A stretch of DNA of 49,750 nucleotides from an uncultured Eggerthellaceae bacterium (GTDB taxonomy: Bacteria > Actinomycetota > Coriobacteriia > Coriobacteriales > Eggerthellaceae), in NCBI GenBank assembly GCA_905234785.1, contig CAJOIP010000009.1, positions 1-49,750 on the forward strand, in the 5' to 3' direction. Of the stretch, positions 10,103 through 18,029 are shown one piece after another. The notes under the pieces are model-generated. The model was not told where the DNA came from, did no database searches, and was given only the letters and a program-made list of their open reading frames with translations. A program made the translations under genes and the position numbers. Position 1 is the stretch's first letter. The number at the start of each line of letters is the position of its first letter.

Positions 10103-10223
10103 TTTCATGCAACGATATGAGGTCCGTGTGCATCGTTTTGGCCATGCACGGGGGGAATACGATACACATGTGCATCGTATCCGTGCAACGCGATACACAC
10201 GGAGGCGATATCGGCACATGAAA
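10103..10223. repeat. nested palindromic element, copy 1
   Basis: Outer arms at 10103-10135 and 10191-10223 are imperfect inverted copies (TTTCATG, CGATAT, TCCGTGTG, ATCG shared). Inside them 10155-10182 is a second palindrome centred on ACATGT, extended by GCACGG/CCGTGC. Weaker similarity to copy 2 (33257-33380) continues outward on both sides. It fills most of the 324-base gap between pth and the MFS gene. I found no reading frame in it and assign no function. Confidence 0.85.
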
Positions 10224-10323
10224 CGCTGAGCAAGCTGCAAAATGGCAAGAAATGCGTTATGTGTACCACTTATGCGTATCCCGCTCATGACAAACGCGCC
10301 AAGGTGGCGAGAAGCGGCGGGCG

Positions 10324-10890
10324 TTAGCCGTTGAATTTCGACTGGGTTTTTTCCAAGCCGTCGTCGAGGAGCGAAAGCGTGGCTTGGGCGGCGCGGTCGA
10401 TGGCGTATTGGAAATCGTCGGCCGCTTCCCTCTTGGGCACCGACAGCACGAAATCGGCCACGTCCATGCGTCCGGGCGGGCGGCCGATGCCGCAGCGCAC
10501 GCGGAACCAGTCGCGCGTGCCCAGCTTGTCGCAGATGGAGCGCAGGCCGTTGTGGCCCGCATGCCCGCCGCCGAACTTCACGCGCACGGTGCCGGGGTCG
10601 ATGTCGAGCTCGTCGTGGATGACGATGAGGTGGTCGGGCGCGATGCCGTACGCGTCGAGCAGCTTCTTCACCGGACCGCCGCTCACGTTCATGAAGCTCT
10701 GGGGCTTGGCGAGCACTACGTCGTTGTCGTGGTAGGCGCCCTTGGCGGTCAGCGCGCCGCACTCGTTCTTCCAATAGCGCGCGTTGCAATCGCCCGCCAG
10801 CAGGTCGACCGTGCGGAACCCGGCGTTATGCCGCGTTTCCGCGTACTCCTCGCCCGGGTTCCCCAGGCCGGCTATCAGGTACTGCGCCAT
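10324..10890 (-). CDS. pth: peptidyl-tRNA hydrolase
   Basis: A 188-residue Pth1-family enzyme that frees tRNA from prematurely released peptidyl-tRNA. Hallmarks are GLGNPGEEYAETRHNAGF with the catalytic His (RHN), the KPQSFMNVSG segment, the HDELD motif and GGHAGHNGLRS. The start at 10890 follows GGAGGA, and that site lies within a 29-bp palindrome that could hide it. It is the gene after argF, 32 bases downstream. In many bacteria pth follows glmU-prs; here argF and an alcohol dehydrogenase lie between. Confidence 0.95.
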   Translation of the reverse strand: MAQYLIAGLGNPGEEYAETRHNAGFRTVDLLAGDCNARYWKNECGALTAKGAYHDNDVVLAKPQSFMNVSGGPVKKLLDAYGIAPDHLIVIHDELDIDPGTVRVKFGGGHAGHNGLRSICDKLGTRDWFRVRCGIGRPPGRMDVADFVLSVPKREAADDFQYAIDRAAQATLSLLDDGLEKTQSKFNG

Positions 10891-10891
10891 G

Positions 10892-10920
10892 TAATCAATT
10901 TCCTCCGAGGTAATTGATTC
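10892..10920. repeat. 29-bp palindrome covering the pth ribosome-binding site, copy 1
   Basis: On the minus strand AATCAATT, CCTC, GAGG and AATTGATT form a near-perfect palindrome between the argF stop and the pth start. The GGAGGA Shine-Dalgarno is in the right half and can pair with CCTC in the left half. The same 29 bases with a single change recur at 29660-29688. Confidence 0.85.
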
Positions 10921-10922
10921 GG

Positions 10923-11915
10923 TTACTTCAGCGTGGCGTAGATGATCGCCTTGATGGAATGCATGCGGTTCTCGGCTTCCTCGAACACGCGCGACTGCGC
11001 CGACTCGAACACCTCGTCGGTCACTTCCATCTCGGCGATGCCGAACTTCTCGGCGATGTCGGCGCCGATGGTCGTCTCGGTGTCGTGGAACGCCGGCAGG
11101 CAGTGCATGAAGATGGCCGTGTCCTTGGCGTGCGCCATGATCTCGCTCGACACCTGGTACGGCGACAGCAGGCGGATGCGCTCGGCCCAAAGCTCGGCCG
11201 GCTCGCCCATCGACACCCAGATGTCGGTGTAGATGGCGTCGGCGTCGGCGGCGCCTTGCGCCACGTCGCTCGTCAGCGTGATGGTGCAGCCGCTCTCGGC
11301 CGCGATGGCGCGGCACGTTTCGACCAGCCCGTCCTCGGGCATCTGCTCGACCGGGCCACACGCGCAGAAGTTCATGCCCAGCTTCGCGCACACGACCATG
11401 AGCGAATTCGCCACGTTGTTGCGCGCATCGCCCATGAACGTGAGCTTGCGGCCGCGCACGTCGCCGAACTCCTCGCGCAGCGTCAGCATGTCGGCGATCA
11501 TCTGCGTGGGGTGGAACTCGTCGGTCAGGCCGTTCCATACGGGAACGCCGGCGTATTTGGCCAGCGTGTCGACGATTTCCTGGCCGTAGCCGCGGTACTC
11601 GATGCCGTCGAACATGCGCCCGAGCACGCGCGCCGTGTCGGCGATCGATTCCTTCTTGCCCATCTGCGAGCTGCCGGGGTCGAGGTACGTCACGCCGAGC
11701 CCCAAGTCGTGGCCGGCGACTTCGAACGAGCAGCGCGTGCGCGTCGAGGTCTTCTCGAACAGCAGCACGATGTTCTTGCCCTCGAGGTAGCGGTGCGGCT
11801 CGCCCGCGCGCTTCATGCGCTTCAGGTCGGCGGCGAGGTCGACCAGGTACGTGATCTCTTCCGGCGTGAAGTCGAGCAACTTCAGGAAGCTGCGTCCGCT
11901 CAGGTTGACGGTCAT
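10923..11915 (-). CDS. argF: ornithine carbamoyltransferase
   Basis: A 330-residue OTCase that interconverts ornithine plus carbamoyl phosphate with citrulline. The carbamoyl-phosphate motif STRTR is at 57-61; further signatures are [19 protein letters not shown] and HCLPAFHD with the catalytic Cys. ATG at 11915 was chosen for the AAAGGGA site five bases upstream. No arcA, arcC or other arg gene is nearby, so whether it works in synthesis or in the arginine deiminase pathway (as arcB) cannot be decided here. Confidence 0.92.
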   Translation of the reverse strand: MTVNLSGRSFLKLLDFTPEEITYLVDLAADLKRMKRAGEPHRYLEGKNIVLLFEKTSTRTRCSFEVAGHDLGLGVTYLDPGSSQMGKKESIADTARVLGRMFDGIEYRGYGQEIVDTLAKYAGVPVWNGLTDEFHPTQMIADMLTLREEFGDVRGRKLTFMGDARNNVANSLMVVCAKLGMNFCACGPVEQMPEDGLVETCRAIAAESGCTITLTSDVAQGAADADAIYTDIWVSMGEPAELWAERIRLLSPYQVSSEIMAHAKDTAIFMHCLPAFHDTETTIGADIAEKFGIAEMEVTDEVFESAQSRVFEEAENRMHSIKAIIYATLK

Positions 11916-11952
11916 GTATGTCCCTTTCCGCATTATCGTGTTACATATCAGC

Positions 11953-12016
11953 CGTAGGGGCGCTCTCCGAGCGCCCGCTTGCCATGGTTGTCGGGCGCTC
12001 GGAGAGCGCCCCTACG
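11953..12016. terminator. long perfect hairpin between the alcohol dehydrogenase and argF
   Basis: Two perfectly complementary 25-base arms (11953-11977 and 11992-12016), beginning CGTAGGGGCGCTC, flank a 14-base loop. It lies 35 bases beyond the dehydrogenase stop and can serve as its terminator. The arm end GCGCCCCTACG recurs at 45993-46003 and near 48700, so it also belongs to a dispersed family. Confidence 0.75.
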
Positions 12017-12050
12017 ATCAACCTACGATGTTTTTCGTACTATATAGCAT

Positions 12051-13268
12051 TTAAAACATGCTGAGATAGATGGCGCGTGCGTCTTCCATCGTGAGCTTCT
12101 GGAACGCGCCGAACGGCTCGCCCTTGCTGGCGCGCAGCGTTTCCAGCAGCGGGTCGATGTCGTCGGGCGTCAGGCCGAAATCGGCGAGCGTCGCCGGCAT
12201 GCCGAGGCTGCGGAAGAACGCCTGCAGCTCGTCGATGGCGGCCGTCACGGCGTCTTCGACCGCCTCGTCGCGCGGGCTGTACTCCTCTTCGACCGGCTCG
12301 ATGCCGAACACGTCGGCTGCGAAGTCGAGGAAGCGCTCGGGATCGGTGCGCCACACGTAGCGCATCCACGCGGGCATGACCACGGCAAGCCCCGCGCCGT
12401 GCGTGATTTCGGGATGATGGGCCGACAGCTCGTGTTCCAGCGCGTGGCTTTCCCACCCGCCCGCACGGCCTGTGGGATTCAGGCTACGACCGCATCCGGC
12501 GATGTCGTTGTGGGCCAACGTGCCCGCCCACATGATGGTGGCGCGCGCGTCGTAGTCGTCGGGCTGTTCGAGCACGCGCGGCGCCGCGTCCATGAGCGCG
12601 CAGACGAGGCCGGTGGCGATGTTGTCGGTCACGGGAACCGCGCCCACGCCGCTGAAGTAGCGCTCGCAAACGTGCGCGATCATGTCGGTGACGCCGGCCG
12701 CCGTCTGGTAGGCGGGCAGCGTGAAGGTGACTTCAGGGTCCATGATGGCGAGCTTCGGGCGGAACACGTCGCCCGACGCGCCCAACTTGCGGTTTTCGGC
12801 GTCGCAGCTGATGACGCACGAAGCCGACGCTTCGGAACCCGCCGCGGGAATGGTCAGCACGACCGCAATGGGAAGGCATTCGCCGATGGGCTGCTTGTTG
12901 GCGAAGAAGTCCCACACGTCGCCGTCGTAGGGCACGCCGAACGCCGTGGCCTTCGCGGCGTCGATGACCGAGCCGCCGCCGACGGCGAGCACGCCTTCCA
13001 CCTGGTTCTCGCGCGCCGTGGCGATGGCCTCGCGCACCCAGCAGACCTCGGGGTTGGGACGCGCCCCGCCCGCTTCCACGTACGGCACGCGCGCAGCTTC
13101 GAGCGACGCCTTCACGCGGTCGAGCACGCCCGAGCGCACGACCGAGCCCTGCCCGTACACGAGCAGCACCTTGCCGAACCCGGCAGCCGCCATTTCGGCG
13201 CCGGTCTTGTCGACAGCGCCTTTCCCGAACACGAACTTGGTCGGCGAGCAAAACACGAAGTCGTTCAT
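12051..13268 (-). CDS. iron-containing alcohol dehydrogenase
   Basis: A 405-residue group III (Fe-dependent) alcohol dehydrogenase, closest in layout to butanol dehydrogenase/YqhD types. The dinucleotide loop is GGGSVIDAAKA. Metal ligands are seen in TDMIAHVCERYF (Asp, His) and in the ESHALEHELSAHHPEITHGAGLA segment (two His). It probably reduces an aldehyde with NAD(P)H; the substrate is not determined. The ATG at 13268 follows GGAAGGA by six bases. It sits between argF and prs with hairpin or repeat DNA on both sides, so it looks like an independent unit. Confidence 0.88.
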   Translation of the reverse strand: MNDFVFCSPTKFVFGKGAVDKTGAEMAAAGFGKVLLVYGQGSVVRSGVLDRVKASLEAARVPYVEAGGARPNPEVCWVREAIATARENQVEGVLAVGGGSVIDAAKATAFGVPYDGDVWDFFANKQPIGECLPIAVVLTIPAAGSEASASCVISCDAENRKLGASGDVFRPKLAIMDPEVTFTLPAYQTAAGVTDMIAHVCERYFSGVGAVPVTDNIATGLVCALMDAAPRVLEQPDDYDARATIMWAGTLAHNDIAGCGRSLNPTGRAGGWESHALEHELSAHHPEITHGAGLAVVMPAWMRYVWRTDPERFLDFAADVFGIEPVEEEYSPRDEAVEDAVTAAIDELQAFFRSLGMPATLADFGLTPDDIDPLLETLRASKGEPFGAFQKLTMEDARAIYLSMF

Positions 13269-13314
13269 TGGCAATCCTTCCGTGACGCAGGTTGGCGTAA
13301 TACTGCTTGCGGAC

Positions 13315-13436
13315 ATAATGACACATTATGTCATCCCGAGCGTTAGCGAGGGATCTCGGGCTCTGCCCGCTCAACCGCATACACTACCCGATCAACCGCT
13401 TCGCGGAGATTCCTCGCTTCGCTCAGAATGACACAT
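13315..13436. repeat. dispersed TCATCC(C/T)GAGC repeat, paired inverted form
   Basis: TCATCCCGAGCGTTAGCGAG and its inverted relative CTCGCTTCGCTCAGAATGAC lie at the two ends, with GATCTCGGGCTCTGCCCGC inside. It fills much of the 275-base gap between prs and the alcohol dehydrogenase; the remaining 107 bases next to prs show nothing I can name. Confidence 0.8.
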
Positions 13437-13543
13437 TGCGGCAATTCTCGGCCCACGCCGAGTGCTGCACGAGGGGCTAGATTGGGTGCCACAGGCAGCC
13501 GCAGCGTCGACGCGTTCCGTCATTCGGCAAAACGACAGAACCG

Positions 13544-14524
13544 TTAATCGAACAGCTTGGAAACGCTGTCGTTGGTGTAGACGCAGTCGATGGTCTTGGC
13601 GACGAGCGGCGCGATGGAAAGCACCTTGATCTTGCCGTTCTGTCGCTCGAGCGGCACGGGCACGGCGTCGGTGACGACCACTTCCTGAATCTTCGAGTTC
13701 TCGATGCGCTCGAACGCCGGGCCGCTGAACAGGCCGTGCGTCGCGCACACGTACACCGATTCGGCGCCGCGCGTCATGAGCGTGTCGGCAGCCGCGCACA
13801 GCGTGCCGGCCGTGTCGATCATGTCGTCGTTGATGATGCAGATCTTGCCGTTCACGTCGCCGATGAGCGCCGTGATCTCGGACTGGTTGTGGCGCGGACG
13901 GTCCTTGTGCATGATGGCGATGTCGCTGTCGAGCAGCGTCTGGAACTTCTTGGCGGCCTTCGCGCGGCCCACGTCGGGCGAGACCACGCACAGCTTCTCG
14001 GGGTCGAAGCCCTTATTCTTGTAGTAATCGACGAAGATGGGCATGGCGGTCATGTGGTTGACCGGCACGCTGAAGAAGCCCTGGATGGCGTCCTGGTGCA
14101 AGTCGATGGCGATGACGCGGTCGACACCCGCCTTCTCGACGAGGTCGGCGACCAGGCGCGCGGTGATGGGCTCGCGCGGGGCGGCCTTGCGCTCCTGACG
14201 GGCGTAGCCGTAGTGCGTGATGACCGCGCAGACGGAGCGGGCCGAGGCGCGATGGGCGGCATCGGCCATGATGAGCAGTTCCATGAGCGCGTCGTTCACG
14301 TCGTAGCCATTGCCCGCGCACACCGACTGCACGATGAACACGTCGGCGCCGCGCACGCTGTCGACGTAGCGGGCGTAGATCTCGCCGTTCGCGAACTTCT
14401 CGTGCTTCATGTTGCTCAGGGACACGCTGAGCTCTTGGGCGATTCCCTCGGCCAGCGCGCGGTTCACCGACCCCGAGCACAGCATCATGGTCTTCTGCAT
14501 GTCCGAAATAATCCGCTCAGTCAT
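13544..14524 (-). CDS. prs: ribose-phosphate pyrophosphokinase (PRPP synthetase)
   Basis: The 326-residue enzyme makes PRPP from ribose 5-phosphate and ATP for nucleotide, His and Trp synthesis and for the Upp salvage reaction. Seen motifs are KFANGEIYAR, the ATP-side YGYARQERK, the catalytic/flexible loop after VVSPDVGRAKAA, and the ribose-phosphate loop DDMIDTAGT. The start at 14524 has GAGGAG seven bases upstream. It follows the GlmU-like gene on the same strand, the common bacterial glmU-prs pairing. The 178-base spacer between the two holds a small CCGGC/GCCGG hairpin. Confidence 0.95.
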   Translation of the reverse strand: MTERIISDMQKTMMLCSGSVNRALAEGIAQELSVSLSNMKHEKFANGEIYARYVDSVRGADVFIVQSVCAGNGYDVNDALMELLIMADAAHRASARSVCAVITHYGYARQERKAAPREPITARLVADLVEKAGVDRVIAIDLHQDAIQGFFSVPVNHMTAMPIFVDYYKNKGFDPEKLCVVSPDVGRAKAAKKFQTLLDSDIAIMHKDRPRHNQSEITALIGDVNGKICIINDDMIDTAGTLCAAADTLMTRGAESVYVCATHGLFSGPAFERIENSKIQEVVVTDAVPVPLERQNGKIKVLSIAPLVAKTIDCVYTNDSVSKLFD

Positions 14525-14702
14525 GTATCGCTCCTCATGTCCTTGATTGAAGTGCGGCGCTGCCCGGGCCCTTGATTTCCCGTTTCAACGCCTGCGCACA
14601 GTGTACTATCCCAGCGCGGCTTCACCTGGGGTTTCAAAGCCTTTTCACGAAAACTTGCACGAGCGGCCCAAAGGGGGCGACACCGGCAGCGAAGCCGGCA
14701 AG

Positions 14703-15437
14703 CTAGACCGCACGGGCGCGGGCCAGGTCCTCGACGGCGGCCAGTTGCTCGGGCGTGTTGATGCCCAGGCACTCGGTCACGTCGTCGGCGGGCAGCGCCA
14801 GCACCTTGCGGCCGGCGTTGCGGCTGATCTCCAGCACGTCGGTTAGGTAGAACTCGCCTTGGGCGTTGTCGCTTCCCACTTGCCCGAGCGCCTCGAACAG
14901 GGCGCGGGCGTCGAAGCAGTAGAAGCCGGAGTTGCACTCGGTCACGGCGGCCTCTTCAGGCGAGGCGTCCTTCTGCTCGACGATGCGGGCCACTTCCCCG
15001 TTCTCGTCGCGGATGATGCGGCCGTAGCCGAACGGGTCGGGAACGTCCATCGTCAGCACGACGACGGCGGCATCGTTCGCCTCGCGCATTTCGACGAGCG
15101 CGCGCATCGTCGCGGCCGAGATGAGCGGGCAGTCGCCCGACAGCACGAGCACCGAGCCTTCGAAGCCTTCCAGTGCATCGGCGCACGACAGCACCGCATG
15201 CGCCGTGCCGCGCTGCTCTTCCTGCACGACGATTTCCGAACGGTCTTCGACGAGCGGGATGACCTGCTCGCGCGCATGCCCCACGACCGTGACGATGCGT
15301 CCGATGCCCGCTTGCTGGGCGGCATCGAGCACCCATTGCACGAGCGGCTTCCCCAGCACCTCATGCGCGACCTTCGGTTTCTCGGATTTCATGCGCGTGC
15401 CGGCGCCGGCGGCGAGCACGATTGCGGCAGTTTCCAT
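14703..15437 (-). CDS. GlmU-type uridylyltransferase domain without the acetyltransferase domain
   Basis: The 244-residue protein matches the N-terminal pyrophosphorylase half of GlmU: LAAGAGTRMKSEKPKVAHEVLGK nucleotide loop region, VVQEEQRGTAHAV, LSGDCPLI and GYGRIIRD. It would make UDP-GlcNAc from GlcNAc-1-phosphate and UTP for cell-wall synthesis. It ends at GINTPEQLAAVEDLARA, just where the left-handed beta-helix acetyltransferase domain normally begins (whole GlmU is about 455 residues). No second domain is found in any frame in the 178 bases before prs. The acetylation step must therefore be supplied elsewhere. Start: GAGGGG precedes ATG 15437. Confidence 0.85.
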   Translation of the reverse strand: METAAIVLAAGAGTRMKSEKPKVAHEVLGKPLVQWVLDAAQQAGIGRIVTVVGHAREQVIPLVEDRSEIVVQEEQRGTAHAVLSCADALEGFEGSVLVLSGDCPLISAATMRALVEMREANDAAVVVLTMDVPDPFGYGRIIRDENGEVARIVEQKDASPEEAAVTECNSGFYCFDARALFEALGQVGSDNAQGEFYLTDVLEISRNAGRKVLALPADDVTECLGINTPEQLAAVEDLARARAV

Positions 15438-15582
15438 AGCCCCTCTTCCGTCATATATCAACCTGGAAAGTATATCGGATTTGAGTTATCCTATGGCTAG
15501 CAGCTTGGATGATGGGAGGGCGTACACAGGCTCACCGCTGAACAGGCTGTTTTTTATTCGCCCGCGACAGAAGAGGTACACC

Positions 15583-16164
15583 ATGGCGATCATCGTAACC
15601 GGACGCAAAATGACCGTATCCGATGCACTGCGTCAGTACGCCGAAGAGAAGATCGGCAACTCCATGAAGGTCATGGACATCGACCCGCTCGATGCCGAAG
15701 TCGTGCTTTCCGTGAAGAAGAACCCGTCCATCGCGCTGCCCTGCAAGTGCGAGGTCACCATCCGCACGAAGGGCAACGTCGTGCGCGTCGAGGAAGACGA
15801 GCAGGACATGTACGCCGCCATCGACGTGGCCGCCGCCAAGGTGCTGCGCCAGCTGCGCAAGTACAAGACCCGCGTCATCGACCGCAAGGTGCGCGCCGGC
15901 GCCCATGGCGACCCGGCTTCCATCAAGACGATGGAAGGCACGGGCGATTTGGATCTTGACGCCCTCATGGCCGAGCTTTCCGACGACGAGGTCGTGCGCG
16001 TGAAGGAAATCGACTTCGAGCCCATGACCGAGGAAGAGGCGCTCATCCAGATCGACCTGCTCGGCCACGACTTCTTCGCCTACATCGACCGCGACACCGA
16101 CGCGTTCTGCGTGCTGTACCGCCGCGGCGAGGGCGGCTACGGCTTGCTGAAGCAGACTGCCTAG
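15583..16164 (+). CDS. hpf: long-form ribosome hibernation promoting factor
   Basis: A 193-residue protein with the HPF/RaiA fold at the N-terminus (about 1-105: IIVTGRKMTVSDALRQYAEEKI) and the C-terminal dimerisation domain (about 135-190: VRVKEIDFEPMTEEEALIQ). Long HPF binds the 30S decoding site and joins two ribosomes into 100S particles in slow growth. The ATG at 15583 follows AGAGG. It is divergent from the GlmU-like gene and is followed after 12 bases by acpP, so the two form an operon. Confidence 0.93.
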   Translation: MAIIVTGRKMTVSDALRQYAEEKIGNSMKVMDIDPLDAEVVLSVKKNPSIALPCKCEVTIRTKGNVVRVEEDEQDMYAAIDVAAAKVLRQLRKYKTRVIDRKVRAGAHGDPASIKTMEGTGDLDLDALMAELSDDEVVRVKEIDFEPMTEEEALIQIDLLGHDFFAYIDRDTDAFCVLYRRGEGGYGLLKQTA

Positions 16165-16176
16165 GAAGGGGTAGCA

Positions 16177-16395
16177 ATGGCGGCTATCGACACCATCCGC
16201 GACATCCTGGCCGAGAACCTCGATATCGACCCGGCGAGCGTCACCGAACAGTCCACGTTCGAATCGCTGAACATCGACTCGCTCGACATGGTGCAGCTGA
16301 TCTGCGATTTGGAAGACAAGCTCGACATCGACTTCGGCGAGCCCGAAGGCCTGCAAAACGTCGGCGACGTCGTCGCGCACATCGAGAGCCTGTAA
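16177..16395 (+). CDS. acpP: acyl carrier protein
   Basis: A 72-residue acidic helical protein with the phosphopantetheine serine in NIDSLDMVQL. It carries acyl chains in fatty-acid synthesis. AAGGGG lies a few bases before the ATG. It differs from DltC (VLDSLGAIE), so the window encodes two separate carrier proteins. Co-transcription with hpf is implied by the 12-base gap. Confidence 0.9.
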   Translation: MAAIDTIRDILAENLDIDPASVTEQSTFESLNIDSLDMVQLICDLEDKLDIDFGEPEGLQNVGDVVAHIESL

Positions 16396-16402
16396 GCTGA
16401 AA

Positions 16403-16612
16403 GAACGGGCAGAGCCCGAGATTCCTCGCTCCGCTCGGAATGACATGAGGTTATCGTTCCGAGCGGAGACCCCAAGGCCCCACCCTTGCCGCCCCGAGCG
16501 AAGACCCAGAGGTCCCACCCTTGCCGCCCCGAACGAAGACCCAGAGGTCGCCCATGTCATCCTGAGCGGAGGCCGAAGGCCGTAGTCGAAGGATCTCCGC
16601 GAAGCGTCTAAC
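16403..16612. repeat. compound dispersed repeat between acpP and folC
   Basis: The gap between the convergent acpP and folC genes consists of repeat modules: CGGGCAGAGCCCG, GCTCGGAATGAC, then about three tandem units of roughly 35 bases carrying CCGAGCGAAGACCCAGAGG, then ATGTCATCCTGAGCGGAGGC and GAAGGATCTCCGCGAAGC. It is the most complex copy of the family in the window. The CGGGC/GCCCG hairpin at 16406-16418 may end the acpP transcript. Confidence 0.8.
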
Positions 16613-16615
16613 TCG

Positions 16616-17905
16616 TCAGAGCGCCTTCTTCACCTCGGCGATCGAGTACAGGCTGCCGAACACGCAGATGATTCCCTGGCCCGCTATCTGGCGGGCCTTT
16701 TCCATCGCCTCGCTGAAGCTCGCCGCCACCTCGACGGGCAACGCGGAAGCGCCTGCCTGCGCGCGAATGGCCTCGGCAAGGTCGGCGGCTTCCAGCTTGC
16801 GGGGGCTCGGCGGCGTAACGCACACGAACGCGTTGGCCAGGGGAAGCACTTCTGCAATCATGGCCGGGTAGTCCTTATCGGCGAGCACGCTCATGACGAA
16901 CGTGGCCGTCTGGCCGGGGAACACGTCGCGCATGCTGTCGGCGAGCGCTCGAGCACCCTGCGGGTTATGGCCCCCATCGACGATGGTGACGGGAGGCTGT
17001 GCGGACACGACCTCGAAGCGGCCAGGCCAAGCGGCCTGGTAGATGCCACCGGTCATGTCGGGTTCGTAAGCGATGTCCCACCCGCGGCGGCGAAGCGCGC
17101 AGGCGGCTTCGATGGCCAGCACCGCGTTCGAAGGCTGGTAGCTTGCCAGCAGGCGCGTGAGGAACAGCCGCCCATCGTAGTAGAAGCGGCGCACGCCGGC
17201 CTCGTCGACGCCGCGGACCATGAGCGCGTCGAAATCAGGAACGACCAGCTCGCAGCCGTTGCGCTGCGCCGTTGCCTCGATGACGCGCATGGCGGCTTCG
17301 TCTTCCTGCGGCCAGGAAACGATCGTCGAACCCGGCTTGATGATGCCGGCCTTCTCGCCCGCGATGGCCTCGAGCGTGTCGCCCAAAAACCCCGTGTGGT
17401 CGAGCCCGAGGCGCGTGATGACGCACACTTCGGGCGCATCGATGATGTTCGTGGAGTCGAGTCGACCGCCCAAGCCGACCTCGCAGACCACGATGTCGCA
17501 CTTCTGGCGCGCGAAGTGCTCGAACGCAACGGCGGTCATGAGCTCGAATTCGGTCGGGTGCTCGCCTATCGCCTCGGCCATGGCCTCGGCGTGCTCGCGC
17601 ACGAACAGCGTGACGTCGCGCAGGTCGTCAGCCGGGATGTTCTCGCCGTTCACGCGGATGCGCTCGGCGAACTCGATGATGTAGGGGCTCGTGAACAGAC
17701 CCGTGCGGTACCCCGCTGCCTGCAGCATGCTGGCGATGTAGGCACAGGTCGAACCTTTCCCGTTGGTGCCCGCCACGTGCACGAACTTCAGCTTGTCTTG
17801 CGGACGTCCCATGCGCTCGAGCAGCTCGCGCGTGCGCTCGAGCCCCGGTCGCACCTCTTGCCAGCGCGGTTCGTTGATGTACGCAATCGGATCGAATTCA
17901 ACCAT
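16616..17905 (-). CDS. folC: folylpolyglutamate synthase / dihydrofolate synthase
   Basis: A 429-residue Mur-ligase-family enzyme that adds glutamate to folates. It has the P-loop AGTNGKGST, the ERIRVNGENI folate-side segment, the EVGLGGRLDSTN motif, the DHTGFLGDT segment and the C-terminal DGGHNPQGARAL domain. ATG 17905 was preferred over GTG 17914 because AAAGG then has a spacing of eight. A near-perfect 36-base inverted repeat separates it from the glycosylase gene upstream. Confidence 0.93.
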   Translation of the reverse strand: MVEFDPIAYINEPRWQEVRPGLERTRELLERMGRPQDKLKFVHVAGTNGKGSTCAYIASMLQAAGYRTGLFTSPYIIEFAERIRVNGENIPADDLRDVTLFVREHAEAMAEAIGEHPTEFELMTAVAFEHFARQKCDIVVCEVGLGGRLDSTNIIDAPEVCVITRLGLDHTGFLGDTLEAIAGEKAGIIKPGSTIVSWPQEDEAAMRVIEATAQRNGCELVVPDFDALMVRGVDEAGVRRFYYDGRLFLTRLLASYQPSNAVLAIEAACALRRRGWDIAYEPDMTGGIYQAAWPGRFEVVSAQPPVTIVDGGHNPQGARALADSMRDVFPGQTATFVMSVLADKDYPAMIAEVLPLANAFVCVTPPSPRKLEAADLAEAIRAQAGASALPVEVAASFSEAMEKARQIAGQGIICVFGSLYSIAEVKKAL

Positions 17906-17924
17906 AGCAAGCACCTTTCACATA

Positions 17925-18026
17925 ATGGAACGGGGTGCCAGCCCGGGTGTTCCAAATGCTTGCAATACCATGCAAGCCGATATACGCCCCAGCATTTGGA
18001 ACACCCGGGCTGGCGCCCCGTTCCAT
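17925..18026. terminator. long inverted repeat between udg and folC
   Basis: Arms of 36 bases (17925-17960 and 17991-18026) are complementary apart from one position and begin ATGGAACGGGG. The spacer holds a smaller GCTTGCA/TGCAAGC hairpin. It begins four bases after the udg stop, so it can end udg, and it reaches to within 20 bases of the folC start. Its size exceeds an ordinary terminator. Confidence 0.7.
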
Positions 18027-18029
18027 TTC

